Part shown: piece by piece, positions 16,266-25,327 of the stretch
Layout: each line of letters begins with the position of its first letter
How positions within the stretch are numbered: the first letter of the stretch is position 1
From: RGIG6178 sp045612885
GTDB lineage: Bacteria > Bacillota_I > Bacilli_A > RFN20 > DUOF01
Direction of reading: 5' to 3'
DNA: 53,431 bases
Assembly (NCBI GenBank): GCA_045612885.1
Contig: JAZKZZ010000009.1
Span: 1 to 53,431 of the forward strand
Program-made: the position numbers and the translations under genes
The notes under the pieces: model-generated
Databases searched by the model: none
What the model was told of the DNA's origin: nothing
The model's input: only the letters and a program-made list of their open reading frames with translations

Positions 16266-17585
16266 GTGAAAAAAATAAGTATAGAGTGGTTAGAAAAAAA
16301 TGAAAAAGATTACAAAAAGAATGATAAATTAAACACATTACAACGAGCGTTAGTAAAAAATAGTATTAGCAATGCTAGTTACGATAATAAGGTACAAGGA
16401 AAAGATACTTTTAGATTTTCTATAGATATTAAGACTATGACTGCTACTAATCAAAAACAAAGTGGAAGATGTTGGATTTTTGCAGGGTTAAATGTATTAA
16501 GAGAGATAGTAGCAAATAAGTATGGAATCGAGAGTTTTGAATTTTCACAAAATTATGTGGCTTTTTATGATAAATTAGAAAAGATTAATTTTGCATTAGA
16601 AAAATTAATTGAACTAAGAAATAAAGAGAATGATGACCGTGTGGTATTGTGGTTGCTTGATAATGGTATTGCAGATGGTGGTCAATGGGATATGCTAGTT
16701 AATGTTATTGAAAAATATGGATTAGTGAGTAAAGATGCAATGCTTGAAACGGAAATTAGTAGTTCTACTAGAGAAATTAATTATTTAATTAATTGTATGA
16801 TAAGAAAATTTAATGGAAAAATAAGAAAGATGAAGAAATTAGAAGATATCGAAGCATTTAAGGATAAAACAATGAAAGATGCTTATAATTTACTTTGTAC
16901 ATGTTTTGGTACTCCTCCAACTAAATTTGATTTTGAATATGTGGATAAAAATATGAATTATCACATAGAAAAAGGAGTAAAACCATTAGAGTTTTATAAA
17001 CATTATGTAGGTAATGTTTTAAAGGATTATGTAAGTATTATAAACGCCCCTACTAGTGATAAACCATTTAATAAAGTTTATACTGTAGATTATTTAGGTA
17101 ATGTAATTGGTGGAAATGATATTAAATATTTAAATTTAGAGTTAAAAGAATTTAAAGATTTAGTAGTTAAGCAATTAAAAGATAAAGAAGTTGTATGGTT
17201 TGGAAGTGATTGTTCTAGATATGGTGATAGAAGTCTAGGAATCTGGGATGATAATCTATTTACATATAGTGAAAGTTTTGGAATAGATTTTAAATTAACT
17301 AAAGAAGAAGCTTTAGATAATAGAAATAGTGCCATGAATCATGCGATGGTTATTACAGGAGTTAACCTAGATGAGGATAAGTCTACCAAATGGAAAATAG
17401 AAAATAGTTGGGGTAGTGATGTTGCTAATAAAGGATATTATTTATGTAGTGATTCTTGGTTTGATAGATTTGTATATCAAGCTGTAGTTAATAAAAAATA
17501 TTTGACTAAAGAACAAAAAGATATGTTTAAAAAGAAAGTGACTCATTTAAATCCATGGGATCCAATGGGGACTTTAGCAAATTAG
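16266..17585 (+). CDS. pepC: Aminopeptidase C (bleomycin hydrolase family C1B)
   Basis: 439 residues, the usual length. Papain-like catalytic residues are Cys69 ('QSGRCWIFAGLN'), His359 ('NHAMVITGV') and Asn380 ('IENSWG'). A cytoplasmic, usually hexameric, cysteine aminopeptidase that trims peptides. No signal peptide. It begins with GTG at 16266 after AAAGGAG. pepF follows 14 bases after the stop, so the two form a peptide-use operon. Confidence 0.94.
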   Translation: MKKISIEWLEKNEKDYKKNDKLNTLQRALVKNSISNASYDNKVQGKDTFRFSIDIKTMTATNQKQSGRCWIFAGLNVLREIVANKYGIESFEFSQNYVAFYDKLEKINFALEKLIELRNKENDDRVVLWLLDNGIADGGQWDMLVNVIEKYGLVSKDAMLETEISSSTREINYLINCMIRKFNGKIRKMKKLEDIEAFKDKTMKDAYNLLCTCFGTPPTKFDFEYVDKNMNYHIEKGVKPLEFYKHYVGNVLKDYVSIINAPTSDKPFNKVYTVDYLGNVIGGNDIKYLNLELKEFKDLVVKQLKDKEVVWFGSDCSRYGDRSLGIWDDNLFTYSESFGIDFKLTKEEALDNRNSAMNHAMVITGVNLDEDKSTKWKIENSWGSDVANKGYYLCSDSWFDRFVYQAVVNKKYLTKEQKDMFKKKVTHLNPWDPMGTLAN

Positions 17586-17599
17586 AGGGGAAAATATAA

Positions 17600-19405
17600 A
17601 TGGAAAGAGAAGAAGCTAATAATAAGTATAAATGGGACTTGAGTGATATTTATCTTACTCAAGAAGATTGGGATAAAGATTTTAATGACTTAGTATCAAA
17701 TATTGATAAGTTTTTAAGTTATAAAGGAAAGTTTAATAATAAAGAAACTTTAGAGGATTATAATAAATTTGATGAAGAATTTTCTAGAAAGTTCATGAAA
17801 TTGTATATTTATGCTTATCTAGGTCATGATATAAGTTTAAAGGATACTAGATTTGAAACTAATTTAGCTAAAATTGCATCTTTACAATCTAAGTTGGCAC
17901 AAGTTACATCGTATATTTCTCCTGAAATGGCAGGCTTAGATGATAAGTATCTTAATGAATTAATAAATGATGATAGATTTAAAGATTATAAAAAGGCGTA
18001 TGAAGGTATTATAAAAAACAAAAAGCATGTCTTAAGTGAAGAACAAGAAGCAGCATTAGCTATTACTAGTGATTATAATGATGGTTTTAGTGAGATATAT
18101 GATACTTTAATGGATACTGATTTAACTTTTGATAGTTTTTATGTTGATGGCAAAGAATATAAAATGTCTAATGAAAAATACAGTGCTTATTTAACTAATT
18201 GTAATAGAGAAATAAGAGAAAAAGCTTACAATAGTTTATATAAATCTTATAAACAATTTGCTCATACTTTTGCTAAGATTTTTATTTACCATTTAAAGAT
18301 GAGTAGTAGTGATTTAAAACTTAGAAAATATGAATCTTATCTTTCTGGTGCATTAGAGGGAAGCAATATACCCGTTACTGTTTATAATAAATTAATTGAG
18401 AAAGTTAATGAAAATGTAGATGTTATGAAATCATATTTCCATCTTTTGAAAAAAGAAACAGGAATAAAGGATTTTTCATTTTTTGATAGTTATGTTTCAA
18501 TAAGTTCTTTAGATAAAACTTATGATTATGAAACACAAACTAAAATTGTTAAGGATGCATTAAGTGTTTTAGGTAAAGAATATCAAGAGTTGTTAGATAA
18601 AGCTTATAATGAACATTGGATAGATGTCTATCCTAGTGACACTAAATCTAGTGGTGGATATCAATATGGAGCTTATGATACACATCCATATGTATTCTTA
18701 AATAATACTGACAATTACGATAGTATGTCTACTTTAGCTCATGAATTAGGACATGCGATGCACAGTTATTATTCAAAAAAATATCAACCATATCCTACAA
18801 GTAATTATTCTATCTATGTGGCAGAAGTAGCTAGTACTGTAAATGAGATATTATTAAATAAATATATGATAGCACACAGTGAAACTATAGAAGATAAAAT
18901 ATTCTTTATTGATCAATATGTAAAACAAATTAAAGCAACAGTGTTTAGACAAACTATGTTCTCTGAATTTGAACAAAAGATGCACGAATTAATAGAAGAT
19001 CAAATTCCAATGAATTTAGAAAAAATTAATAAAGTGTATTATGAAGTTTTAAATAAACATTTTGATGGTGCGATTAAAATTGATGAAAATATTAATCATG
19101 AATGGATAAGAATAAGCCATTTTTATAGGCCTTTCTATGTATATAAGTATGCAACTAGCTACACTTGTGCTAATTATATAGCAACTTGTATTTTAGAAAA
19201 TAAAAATAATATGAAAGAAAAATATTTTGAGTTATTAAAGAGCGGTGGAAAAGATTGGCCAGACACGTTACTTAAAAATGTTGGTGTTGATTTAAGTAGT
19301 GATGCACCATACGACACTTTATTTAATGATTTAGAAAATTCTATTCAAAAGTTAGAAAAATTACTAAAAGAGAAAATAAAAAATAAAGATTCAAAGAGGC
19401 TATAG
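17600..19405 (+). CDS. pepF: Oligoendopeptidase F
   Basis: 601 residues, M3B metallopeptidase. Zinc motif HEXXH at residues 381-385 ('LAHELGHAMHS') with the downstream glutamate region ('AEVASTVNEILL'). It hydrolyses peptides of roughly 7-17 residues inside the cell. ATG at 17600 follows AGAGGGG. Together with PepC upstream it suggests growth on peptides. The terminator stem overlaps the stop codon. Confidence 0.94.
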   Translation: MEREEANNKYKWDLSDIYLTQEDWDKDFNDLVSNIDKFLSYKGKFNNKETLEDYNKFDEEFSRKFMKLYIYAYLGHDISLKDTRFETNLAKIASLQSKLAQVTSYISPEMAGLDDKYLNELINDDRFKDYKKAYEGIIKNKKHVLSEEQEAALAITSDYNDGFSEIYDTLMDTDLTFDSFYVDGKEYKMSNEKYSAYLTNCNREIREKAYNSLYKSYKQFAHTFAKIFIYHLKMSSSDLKLRKYESYLSGALEGSNIPVTVYNKLIEKVNENVDVMKSYFHLLKKETGIKDFSFFDSYVSISSLDKTYDYETQTKIVKDALSVLGKEYQELLDKAYNEHWIDVYPSDTKSSGGYQYGAYDTHPYVFLNNTDNYDSMSTLAHELGHAMHSYYSKKYQPYPTSNYSIYVAEVASTVNEILLNKYMIAHSETIEDKIFFIDQYVKQIKATVFRQTMFSEFEQKMHELIEDQIPMNLEKINKVYYEVLNKHFDGAIKIDENINHEWIRISHFYRPFYVYKYATSYTCANYIATCILENKNNMKEKYFELLKSGGKDWPDTLLKNVGVDLSSDAPYDTLFNDLENSIQKLEKLLKEKIKNKDSKRL

Positions 19406-19417
19406 TTAGCCTCTTTT
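19393..19417 (+). terminator. Terminator of pepC-pepF
   Basis: AAAGAGGCTA / TAGCCTCTTT 10-bp stem (19393-19402, 19407-19416) with 4-base loop and a short T run; the pepF stop lies in the loop. Confidence 0.85.
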
Positions 19418-19487
19418 CGCTATTTATGTTGCTATCTAAATATGATAAATATAATTTAAAGAAAAAGAAAGAAAATATTAATAGGGT

Positions 19488-19516
19488 TCATAATAAAGGG
19501 AATATAGGCATAATTT
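19488..19516 (+). promoter_or_regulatory. Possible mother-cell (SigE-like) promoter
   Basis: TCATAAT (19488-19494), 14 bases, CATAATTT (19509-19516). Against the SigE consensus (KMATATT, 13-15, CATACAHT) this matches 6 of 7 and 6 of 8. It would place the start only just before the ribosome site of the carboxypeptidase gene, which weakens it. Confidence 0.3.
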
Positions 19517-19531
19517 ATTATTGGTGAGACA

Positions 19532-20578
19532 ATGAAAAAGATTATGTCTATTTTTGTTATATTAACGAGTATTTTATCTAGTAAGAGTATAAAATCTAGT
19601 TATGAACAATATTTAAACAAATCATATGTAGTGATGAATTCTTTAAATAATGAAGTAATTGAGGGGAAGAATATTCATTTAGTTAGAAGTGTGGCATCAG
19701 TGTCTAAAATAATGACTGCGATAGTAGCTATTGAAAATGGAAATTTAGAAAAAGAGGTAATAATAACTAAGGAAGATATAGATACTTATGGTAGCAGTAT
19801 ATATTTAGAAGTGGGAGATAAAGTACGTTTATTGGATTTAGTTTATGGGTTAATGCTAAGGAGTGGGAATGACGCTAGTAAAGCAATTGCTAGAAATGTT
19901 GGAGGAACTCAAGAAAAATTTATTGATATGATGAATGAAAAAGCTATAAATATAGGTATGAAGAATTCTACATTCACCAATCCAAGTGGTTTAGATGTAA
20001 ATGAGACAGGAAATTTATCTACTAGTTATGATTTAGCTTTACTTATGTCATATGCGATTAAAAATGATGAGTTTTTAAAGATAAGTGGAACTAAAGAATA
20101 TAAAAGTTATAAAGGAATTTGGAATAATAAAAACAAACTACTTAGAAATTATAAAAATACAATAGCAGGAAAAACGGGGTTTACTTATAAGGCAAAAAGA
20201 ACTCTAGTTACGGCTGCAAAAGAGGATGAAACAACTTTAGTTATTGTCACTCTTGATTGTGGAAATGATTTCAATTTTCATAAATTTTTATATGAAAGAA
20301 ATTTTGATAAATATATTTCTAAACAAATTTTTAATAAAGGAGAAAATTATATAGAAGATTACATATTAACATGTAACCGAGATATATATTTAATTTTAGA
20401 AAAAGAGAGGATGAATAGTTATAAACTTATTCATAAAATAGATGGTGACTATGCTACTAGCTATTTGGTGAATGATAATAATGAAAAAGAAATAGGAAGA
20501 TGCAAAGTAAGTCAAGTGAAAAAAAATGTTGATTTGTCACTTTTTAAAAAAATTAAAAGGTGGTTTATTAGAAAATAG
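19532..20578 (+). CDS. D-alanyl-D-alanine carboxypeptidase, DacF/DacB type
   Basis: 348 residues, penicillin-binding S11 peptidase. Signal-like N-terminus ('MKKIMSIFVILTSILSS'), catalytic SVSK at Ser56-Lys59, SGN at 111-113 and KTG at 214-216. It trims the terminal D-Ala from peptidoglycan peptides outside the membrane. Bacilli carry vegetative (DacA) and sporulation copies (DacB, DacF). A SigE-like promoter candidate and sporulation genes nearby favour a cortex role, but this is inference. The C-terminus ends in a basic stretch ('FKKIKRWFIRK') that may bind the membrane. Confidence 0.85.
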   Translation: MKKIMSIFVILTSILSSKSIKSSYEQYLNKSYVVMNSLNNEVIEGKNIHLVRSVASVSKIMTAIVAIENGNLEKEVIITKEDIDTYGSSIYLEVGDKVRLLDLVYGLMLRSGNDASKAIARNVGGTQEKFIDMMNEKAINIGMKNSTFTNPSGLDVNETGNLSTSYDLALLMSYAIKNDEFLKISGTKEYKSYKGIWNNKNKLLRNYKNTIAGKTGFTYKAKRTLVTAAKEDETTLVIVTLDCGNDFNFHKFLYERNFDKYISKQIFNKGENYIEDYILTCNRDIYLILEKERMNSYKLIHKIDGDYATSYLVNDNNEKEIGRCKVSQVKKNVDLSLFKKIKRWFIRK

Positions 20579-20664
20579 AAAAATAAGGAATAAATTTTAA
20601 TAGAATAAATATATTTATACTAAGGAAAAAATATGTTATTATATGTTTATAGGAGGAAATATAA

Positions 20665-20904
20665 ATGAAATTTGATAAGTGGTTTCATAAACAATCTAGA
20701 TTAGTACAATTCATTTTATTATTAATCCCTGGTGTAAACTGGATTATGGAATTGTTAGTAAGATTATCTGTTTATTTAAGAACTAAAGATACTGTAGATT
20801 TAGTTGTAGCTATTTTAGCTATAATTCCATTTACTGGAGTAATAATTGGATACGTAGATCTAGTATGGGTATTATTATTTAATCGTTTAGTACTTGTTAA
20901 GTAG
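20665..20904 (+). CDS. Small membrane protein, unknown
   Basis: 79 residues with a strong AGGAGG ribosome site. Two hydrophobic stretches (about residues 14-36 and 42-75) and an N-terminal amphipathic basic part ('KFDKWFHKQSRLVQF'). Monocistronic with its own terminator. I do not recognise the family. Confidence 0.65.
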   Translation: MKFDKWFHKQSRLVQFILLLIPGVNWIMELLVRLSVYLRTKDTVDLVVAILAIIPFTGVIIGYVDLVWVLLFNRLVLVK

Positions 20905-20918
20905 TAAATCATAAATAT

Positions 20919-20949
20919 AAAGGTAAATATAAGTTATTTACCTTTTTTT
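20919..20949 (+). terminator. Intrinsic terminator
   Basis: AAAGGTAAATA / TATTTACCTTT 11-bp stem (20919-20929, 20935-20945), 5-base loop, T run. Confidence 0.88.
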
Positions 20950-20987
20950 AATTTATAAAAACTTTTATTATATATATAGGTGATAAT

Positions 20988-21887
20988 ATGAATGAAGAAA
21001 TTAAAACAATTATTGAAGACATATTTTCTGATTTAAACAATGATAACGAGACTAACATTGATATTTTAGAACAAAAGAAAGAAAAATATAAAGATCATCC
21101 TCGATATAATAATATTTTAGATAAAATATTAATTAAAGAAAAAGAGTATTTATCTAAGGAAAATAAAGAAGCTTATGAAATAATGGTTAATACTTATGCA
21201 GAAAGTATAGAATATGGAATATCTTTAGCTAAAGAATATTTTGATAACTCTAAATTGGCGGATTGTAAAAAAGTGTTAGAGACTCTTATAAAATCTTTTT
21301 CTAGTAGTTATATTAATGATGAATTTGGTAATTGTGTTTATTTTAAGGATGATAAAGAAAGAGAAATGTTTGAATTAATTAATGAAGATGAAAGAATGGT
21401 GTTTGAATGTAAGATTAATAAAGGATATGTTTATTATATGTATGGAAGAATCTTATTAGAGGATAATAAAGTTAATGAAGCGTTATTATCATTTGATTTG
21501 GCGTATACATATTCACCGTTTCTAAATGAAGCATATTTCTTTAAAGCGTTATTATTAAAAGTTCATAAAAGATTTATAGAAACTAAAGAGATATTATTAA
21601 AAACTCATAATTATATTTATAAAGATATTGATTTAGCTGATTTTTATTATTTTGTAGGTAATTATTGTTATAAATTTATAAATAAAGAATATGAATATTT
21701 AATGTATCAAAAGAGTTATAGTTTGCATCCTAATCCAGAATTATATGAAGAATTAAAGGAATTAAAGCCAGTAGATAAAGATATTGAACTTGATGTTGAT
21801 TATTTTAATGAGGTGTGTATTAGGGAAGAGATTCCAACTGGATATCGAGATAAAATTAAATTATTTAAAGATATAAATAAAGATTAA
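20988..21887 (+). CDS. TPR-like helical repeat protein
   Basis: 299 residues, soluble, all helical. The part from about residue 140 has tetratricopeptide-like periodicity ('GYVYYMYGRILLEDNKVNEALLSFDLAYTYSP', 'NEAYFFKALLLKVHKRFIETKEIL'), so it probably serves protein-protein contacts. No catalytic motif. Monocistronic and followed by a terminator. Function unknown. Confidence 0.7.
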   Translation: MNEEIKTIIEDIFSDLNNDNETNIDILEQKKEKYKDHPRYNNILDKILIKEKEYLSKENKEAYEIMVNTYAESIEYGISLAKEYFDNSKLADCKKVLETLIKSFSSSYINDEFGNCVYFKDDKEREMFELINEDERMVFECKINKGYVYYMYGRILLEDNKVNEALLSFDLAYTYSPFLNEAYFFKALLLKVHKRFIETKEILLKTHNYIYKDIDLADFYYFVGNYCYKFINKEYEYLMYQKSYSLHPNPELYEELKELKPVDKDIELDVDYFNEVCIREEIPTGYRDKIKLFKDINKD

Positions 21888-21908
21888 TCCACTTAGGTGG
21901 ATTTTTTT
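21886..21908 (+). terminator. Terminator after the TPR gene
   Basis: ATCCAC / GTGGAT stem (21887-21892, 21897-21902), 4-base loop, seven T. Confidence 0.8.
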
Positions 21909-21913
21909 ATAAT

Positions 21914-21936
21914 AAAAAAACCTCGTTTGAGGTTTT
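21914..21936 (-). terminator. Terminator of the HtrA-type protease gene
   Basis: AAAACCTC / GAGGTTTT 8-bp stem (21917-21924, 21929-21936) with 4-base loop and T run on the minus strand; it overlaps the protease stop codon. It sits back to back with the plus-strand terminator at 21886-21908. Confidence 0.82.
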
Positions 21937-23092
21937 AAATTAACGTGACATTTACAGTTACGTGATTATTGCCATTTAAATCACAATAAGTAATAGAGAC
22001 AGTATCTCCAGTCTTGTATTTATATAGTTCAATAGATAAATCTGAAAAAGTATAAACTTCTTTATTATTAATGTGAGTAATAATAGTTTTTTCTTTTAGA
22101 TTACTATTAGGATTAGTAACACCGTCTATATATAATCCATATGAATAATTAATTTCATATTCTTTTTTTTGTGCTAGAGAAATGGTTGCTATTGATATAG
22201 TAGATATTCCTATTTTAGGTCTAGAATAGATTTCGTCATTCATTAGAGTTGATGCTACTAATTCAAAATGATTGATAGGTATTGCAAAAGACATTCCCTC
22301 CACATCAAGTCCACCTTTTGAGGTCATTAATTTTAGGGTGTTTATTCCAATTAATTCACCTTTATAGTTAAATAAAGCTCCACCGCTATTACCAGGATTA
22401 AGTGCAGCATCAGTTTGAAGAAGATACATAGTAGTAGAAGACCCATCTTTATCATTATCTACATCTTCTTTGATATTTACTCCACTTATAATACCTTGAG
22501 TGATAGTGGAAGCATATTCTAATCCTAAAGGAGAGCCAATAGCAAAAACTGTTTCTCCAGGTTTTACTTCATTACTATCTCCTATAGACGCCACTAAATA
22601 GTTTGAAGTAGCAGGCTTATCTATTCTAATGATTGCTACATCTTCATTAACGTCGCTTGCTACTACAATTGCTTTATATCTAGAATAATCGCTTAAAATT
22701 ACCTCTGTTTCTACATTTTTTATAGTAGAAGAATTTTTAACACTTATTACATGAGCGTTTGTATAAATATATAAGTAATTTTCGCTCTCTTTAACAACCA
22801 CTCCACTTCCACTACTGTGTAATGAAGCTACATCATTGCTATTGGTAGTATATATTTCAATTGTAACTGTGGATTTCTTACATGTTTCATATAGTGTTTG
22901 TAAGGTAATACTTGTAATATTATCTGTATATGTTGTTTGTGGGTTTTGAAAGAACGCTTCAATCTTATCACTTATTGAAGGTTGCGTTATTGTATTATTT
23001 TGACCTGGTTCATATTTTGTTATTTGAATGTTACATCCACTCAACAAGGATGCACATAAAGGCATCATAAATAGCAGTTTTAGTTTTTTCAT
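21935..23092 (-). CDS. HtrA/DegP-type serine protease, lipoprotein form
   Basis: 385 residues, S1C family. Catalytic triad His114 ('YTNAHVI'), Asp151 ('NEDVAIIRID') and Ser236 ('LNPGNSGGALF'), then a single PDZ-like domain (about 290-385). Instead of the usual transmembrane anchor it has a lipoprotein signal peptide with lipobox LLSGC and lipidated Cys20, so it should sit on the outer face of the membrane and degrade misfolded exported proteins. Ribosome site GGAG precedes the ATG. Monocistronic, divergent from spmA. Confidence 0.9.
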   Translation of the reverse strand: MKKLKLLFMMPLCASLLSGCNIQITKYEPGQNNTITQPSISDKIEAFFQNPQTTYTDNITSITLQTLYETCKKSTVTIEIYTTNSNDVASLHSSGSGVVVKESENYLYIYTNAHVISVKNSSTIKNVETEVILSDYSRYKAIVVASDVNEDVAIIRIDKPATSNYLVASIGDSNEVKPGETVFAIGSPLGLEYASTITQGIISGVNIKEDVDNDKDGSSTTMYLLQTDAALNPGNSGGALFNYKGELIGINTLKLMTSKGGLDVEGMSFAIPINHFELVASTLMNDEIYSRPKIGISTISIATISLAQKKEYEINYSYGLYIDGVTNPNSNLKEKTIITHINNKEVYTFSDLSIELYKYKTGDTVSITYCDLNGNNHVTVNVTLI

Positions 23093-23227
23093 TGTTATAT
23101 CTCCTTAATAATAGACTACACTTATATTTTATTAAAATATAAATAAAAATAGAAAGAAATCGTAATTTTAATTTTAAATTCTCACATTATTATAAAAGAA
23201 TTTTCATATATTTATTTAGGTGAGATA

Positions 23228-23812
23228 ATGAATAAAATTTGGATTTTTATCTTTGTAGTATCTATTATTTATGGGTGTTTTACAGGAAGAGTGGAAAGTA
23301 TGTCTAATGCCATTTTAAATGTTCCTAAAGATACAATATCTTTGCTTGTTACATTAGTAGGAAGTGCATGCTTTTGGTCGGGAATTGTTAAGATTATGGA
23401 AAAGGCAGGAATAGTAAAATGGTTAACTAAAAAAATCAAGCCACTGTTTAGTCTAATTATGCCAAATTTTAAAGATGAAGAAGCCTTAGAGTATGTCTCA
23501 ACTAATATTGCTGCTAATGTGTTAGGATTAGGGTATGGAGCTACTCCAAGTGGATTAAAAGCGATAAAGAGAATGCAGGAATTAAATGTTGGAGATAAGA
23601 AAGAAGCAACAGATGAAATGGTAACATTTTTAGTATTAAACACAGCAGGAGTTACAATTATACCTACTACAGTTATTTCAATAAGAAGCGCATTAGGAAG
23701 TGTTAACCCCTCAGATATGATATTATTGCCAGTTATAGCCACCTTTACATCTTGTATTGCAGGATTAATTGTAGATTATTATTTTAGAAGAAGAAAACGA
23801 AGAATAAAATAA
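23228..23812 (+). CDS. spmA: Spore maturation protein SpmA
   Basis: 194 residues with several membrane helices and a nucleoside-recognition (Gate) domain. The segment 'LVGSACFWSGIVKIMEKAGIV', the 'NIAANVLGLGYGATPSGLKAI' core and 'FLVLNTAGVTIIPTTVISIR' are characteristic of SpmA. SpmA and SpmB are needed for full spore-core dehydration and heat resistance in Bacillus and Clostridium. The partner spmB follows 60 bases downstream. dacB, which precedes spmA in Bacillus, is instead about 2.7 kb upstream as a DacF/DacB-like gene. Confidence 0.92.
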   Translation: MNKIWIFIFVVSIIYGCFTGRVESMSNAILNVPKDTISLLVTLVGSACFWSGIVKIMEKAGIVKWLTKKIKPLFSLIMPNFKDEEALEYVSTNIAANVLGLGYGATPSGLKAIKRMQELNVGDKKEATDEMVTFLVLNTAGVTIIPTTVISIRSALGSVNPSDMILLPVIATFTSCIAGLIVDYYFRRRKRRIK

Positions 23813-23872
23813 GTAAAATAAGGCATATATTTTTGTGAAAGGAAATATATGTTTTTATATTGGTAACGTATA

Positions 23873-24403
23873 ATGTGGATAAATAATATTAGTTATTTTA
23901 TAGTACCATTAATGGTACTTATAGTATTGATTATTGCAATAAGAAAGAAAGTTAATGCTTATGATTCTTTTTTAGAAGGAGCAAAAGAGGGAATGGGATT
24001 GATAAAGGAAGTTTTTCCTACTTTACTTGGAATGTTAGCGATTATTGCAACATTAAGAAGTTGTGGAATAATAAGTGATTTTGGAGAATTTTTATATAAG
24101 ATCCTTAATGTTGATAAAACAAATAGTGAATTAGTGCCACTTATTTTATTTAGACCGATATCCGGAAGTGCTTCTATATCAGTTTTTTCCAGTATATGTA
24201 GTGATTATGGAGCTGATTCTAGAGTGTGTAAAATAGGTAGTGTTATTCAAGGGAGTACTGATACAACTTTATATGTCTTATCACTATATTTTTCAAGTAT
24301 TGGTATTACTAAATGGAAGCATGCTTTAAAAGCAGGATTAGTCGCAGATGTGGTTGGAATAGGTGTTGGTGTATTCTTATCAATAGTCTTTTTAGGATTT
24401 TAA
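23873..24403 (+). CDS. spmB: Spore maturation protein SpmB
   Basis: 176 residues, membrane protein of the Gate-domain family. Diagnostic are 'AYDSFLEGAKEGM', 'FPTLLGMLAIIATLRSCGI', 'LILFRPISGSASISVF' and 'GSVIQGSTDTTLYVLSLYFSSIGI'. It acts with SpmA in spore dehydration. The ribosome site is weak (GGTAA), and a small hairpin (CATATATTT / AAATATATG, 23824-23851) followed by TTTTT lies between spmA and spmB, so the two may be unequally expressed. Confidence 0.92.
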   Translation: MWINNISYFIVPLMVLIVLIIAIRKKVNAYDSFLEGAKEGMGLIKEVFPTLLGMLAIIATLRSCGIISDFGEFLYKILNVDKTNSELVPLILFRPISGSASISVFSSICSDYGADSRVCKIGSVIQGSTDTTLYVLSLYFSSIGITKWKHALKAGLVADVVGIGVGVFLSIVFLGF

Positions 24404-24469
24404 TTCTTAATAATGTATATGTGGCTCATATATAATATGTTTAAGAATATATCAATCGGAGGTAATATA

Positions 24470-24928
24470 ATGAAAAAATTAGGATTATATGCTTTAGCTC
24501 TTGCTAGTTTAGTAACAGTAGGAGGTTGTTCAAAGAAAGAGGAAGAGAGTTCAATAATAGGAGATTATGTTGTTAGTTATGTAAAAACAGAAGTTCCGGG
24601 TAACCCTGAGATGAGTAGAGTTATTGAGGGGTGTCCATCAGTATGTGTGCAGGATTTTCCTGAAATTCATAGTTTGTCGTGTAATTACAATCCATCGATC
24701 TCAGTAAATGATTTTTTCTTCCATGCTAGCATAATTAAAATTTCTAATGTGGAATATTTTGTAGATGGAGAAGGGGCAATATATTTAAAATTAGAAAATC
24801 ACCATGATTATTACACTAAATCATCATTCACATATAAAGATGATGGAAAAATTTATTTACAAGATGAAGGGGAAACACGCTCTGGCGATGAATACACATA
24901 TACAATAGTATTTGAAAAGCGTAAATAA
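24470..24928 (+). CDS. Putative lipoprotein, unknown
   Basis: 152 residues starting at the ATG with GGAGGT six bases before it (an in-frame start at 24413 is less likely). Lipoprotein signal with lipobox TVGGC ('YALALASLVTVGGCSKKEEESS'). The mature part has paired cysteines ('EGCPSVCVQ', 'SLSCNYN') and a beta-rich end ('YTYTIVFEKRK'), somewhat like small lipocalin-type or META-like lipoproteins, but I do not recognise it. Confidence 0.65.
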   Translation: MKKLGLYALALASLVTVGGCSKKEEESSIIGDYVVSYVKTEVPGNPEMSRVIEGCPSVCVQDFPEIHSLSCNYNPSISVNDFFFHASIIKISNVEYFVDGEGAIYLKLENHHDYYTKSSFTYKDDGKIYLQDEGETRSGDEYTYTIVFEKRK

Positions 24929-24950
24929 AAAAATCTGTAAGTGATTTAAT

Positions 24951-24986
24951 AAAAGTAGACAGAAAAAAGAACTAGTCTACTTTTTT
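24951..24986 (+). terminator. Plus-strand terminator after the lipoprotein gene
   Basis: AAAAGTAGAC / GTCTACTTTT 10-bp stem (24951-24960, 24975-24984) followed by T run. Overlaps a separate minus-strand hairpin. Confidence 0.8.
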
Positions 24987-25000
24987 CTTTACTAGTTCTT
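24961..25000 (-). terminator. Minus-strand terminator of the DUF1292-like gene
   Basis: AAGAACTAGT / ACTAGTTCTT 10-bp stem (24967-24976, 24991-25000), with TTTTTTCT following on the minus strand. It shares bases with the plus-strand hairpin, so each strand folds its own stem. Confidence 0.78.
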
Positions 25001-25011
25001 TATGTTAATAG

Positions 25012-25317
25012 TTATTCAATATTTGGATATTTTTCTTGTAATCTTTGATAAGCTTTAGAGTGTAATGTTAAAGACGTTTTCTTTAACTCTTCGACTTTGC
25101 TAGCATCTCTTACATCTTTTAATATATAGTCACCATTCATCTCTACAAGTTCAGATATTAGTACTCTAAATTTATTTGTCTTAGTAAGTAAATAATCTGT
25201 GTAAACAATATATACTTGTCCTGTATCATTGTCAGATATAATGGAGATAACATCACATTTAACTTCCATTCCTTGGTCATTAATTATTGTAAAACTGTAA
25301 TCATCTAAAGAATTCAT
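25012..25317 (-). CDS. DUF1292-like small protein
   Basis: 101 residues, acidic, beta-rich first half ('YSFTIINDQGMEVKCDVISIISDNDTGQVYIVYTD'), which resembles the DUF1292 family of short Bacillota proteins, then a helix ending 'AYQRLQEKYPNIE'. Soluble, function unknown. It follows the 197-residue gene on the same strand by 10 bases with a good AGGAGG site, forming a two-gene unit. Confidence 0.65.
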   Translation of the reverse strand: MNSLDDYSFTIINDQGMEVKCDVISIISDNDTGQVYIVYTDYLLTKTNKFRVLISELVEMNGDYILKDVRDASKVEELKKTSLTLHSKAYQRLQEKYPNIE

Positions 25318-25327
25318 CGTATTCCTC

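Noticed and set aside
23269..23742. Minus-strand open frame of 157 codons opposite spmA.
   Set aside because: Shadow of spmA; no ribosome site or family features.
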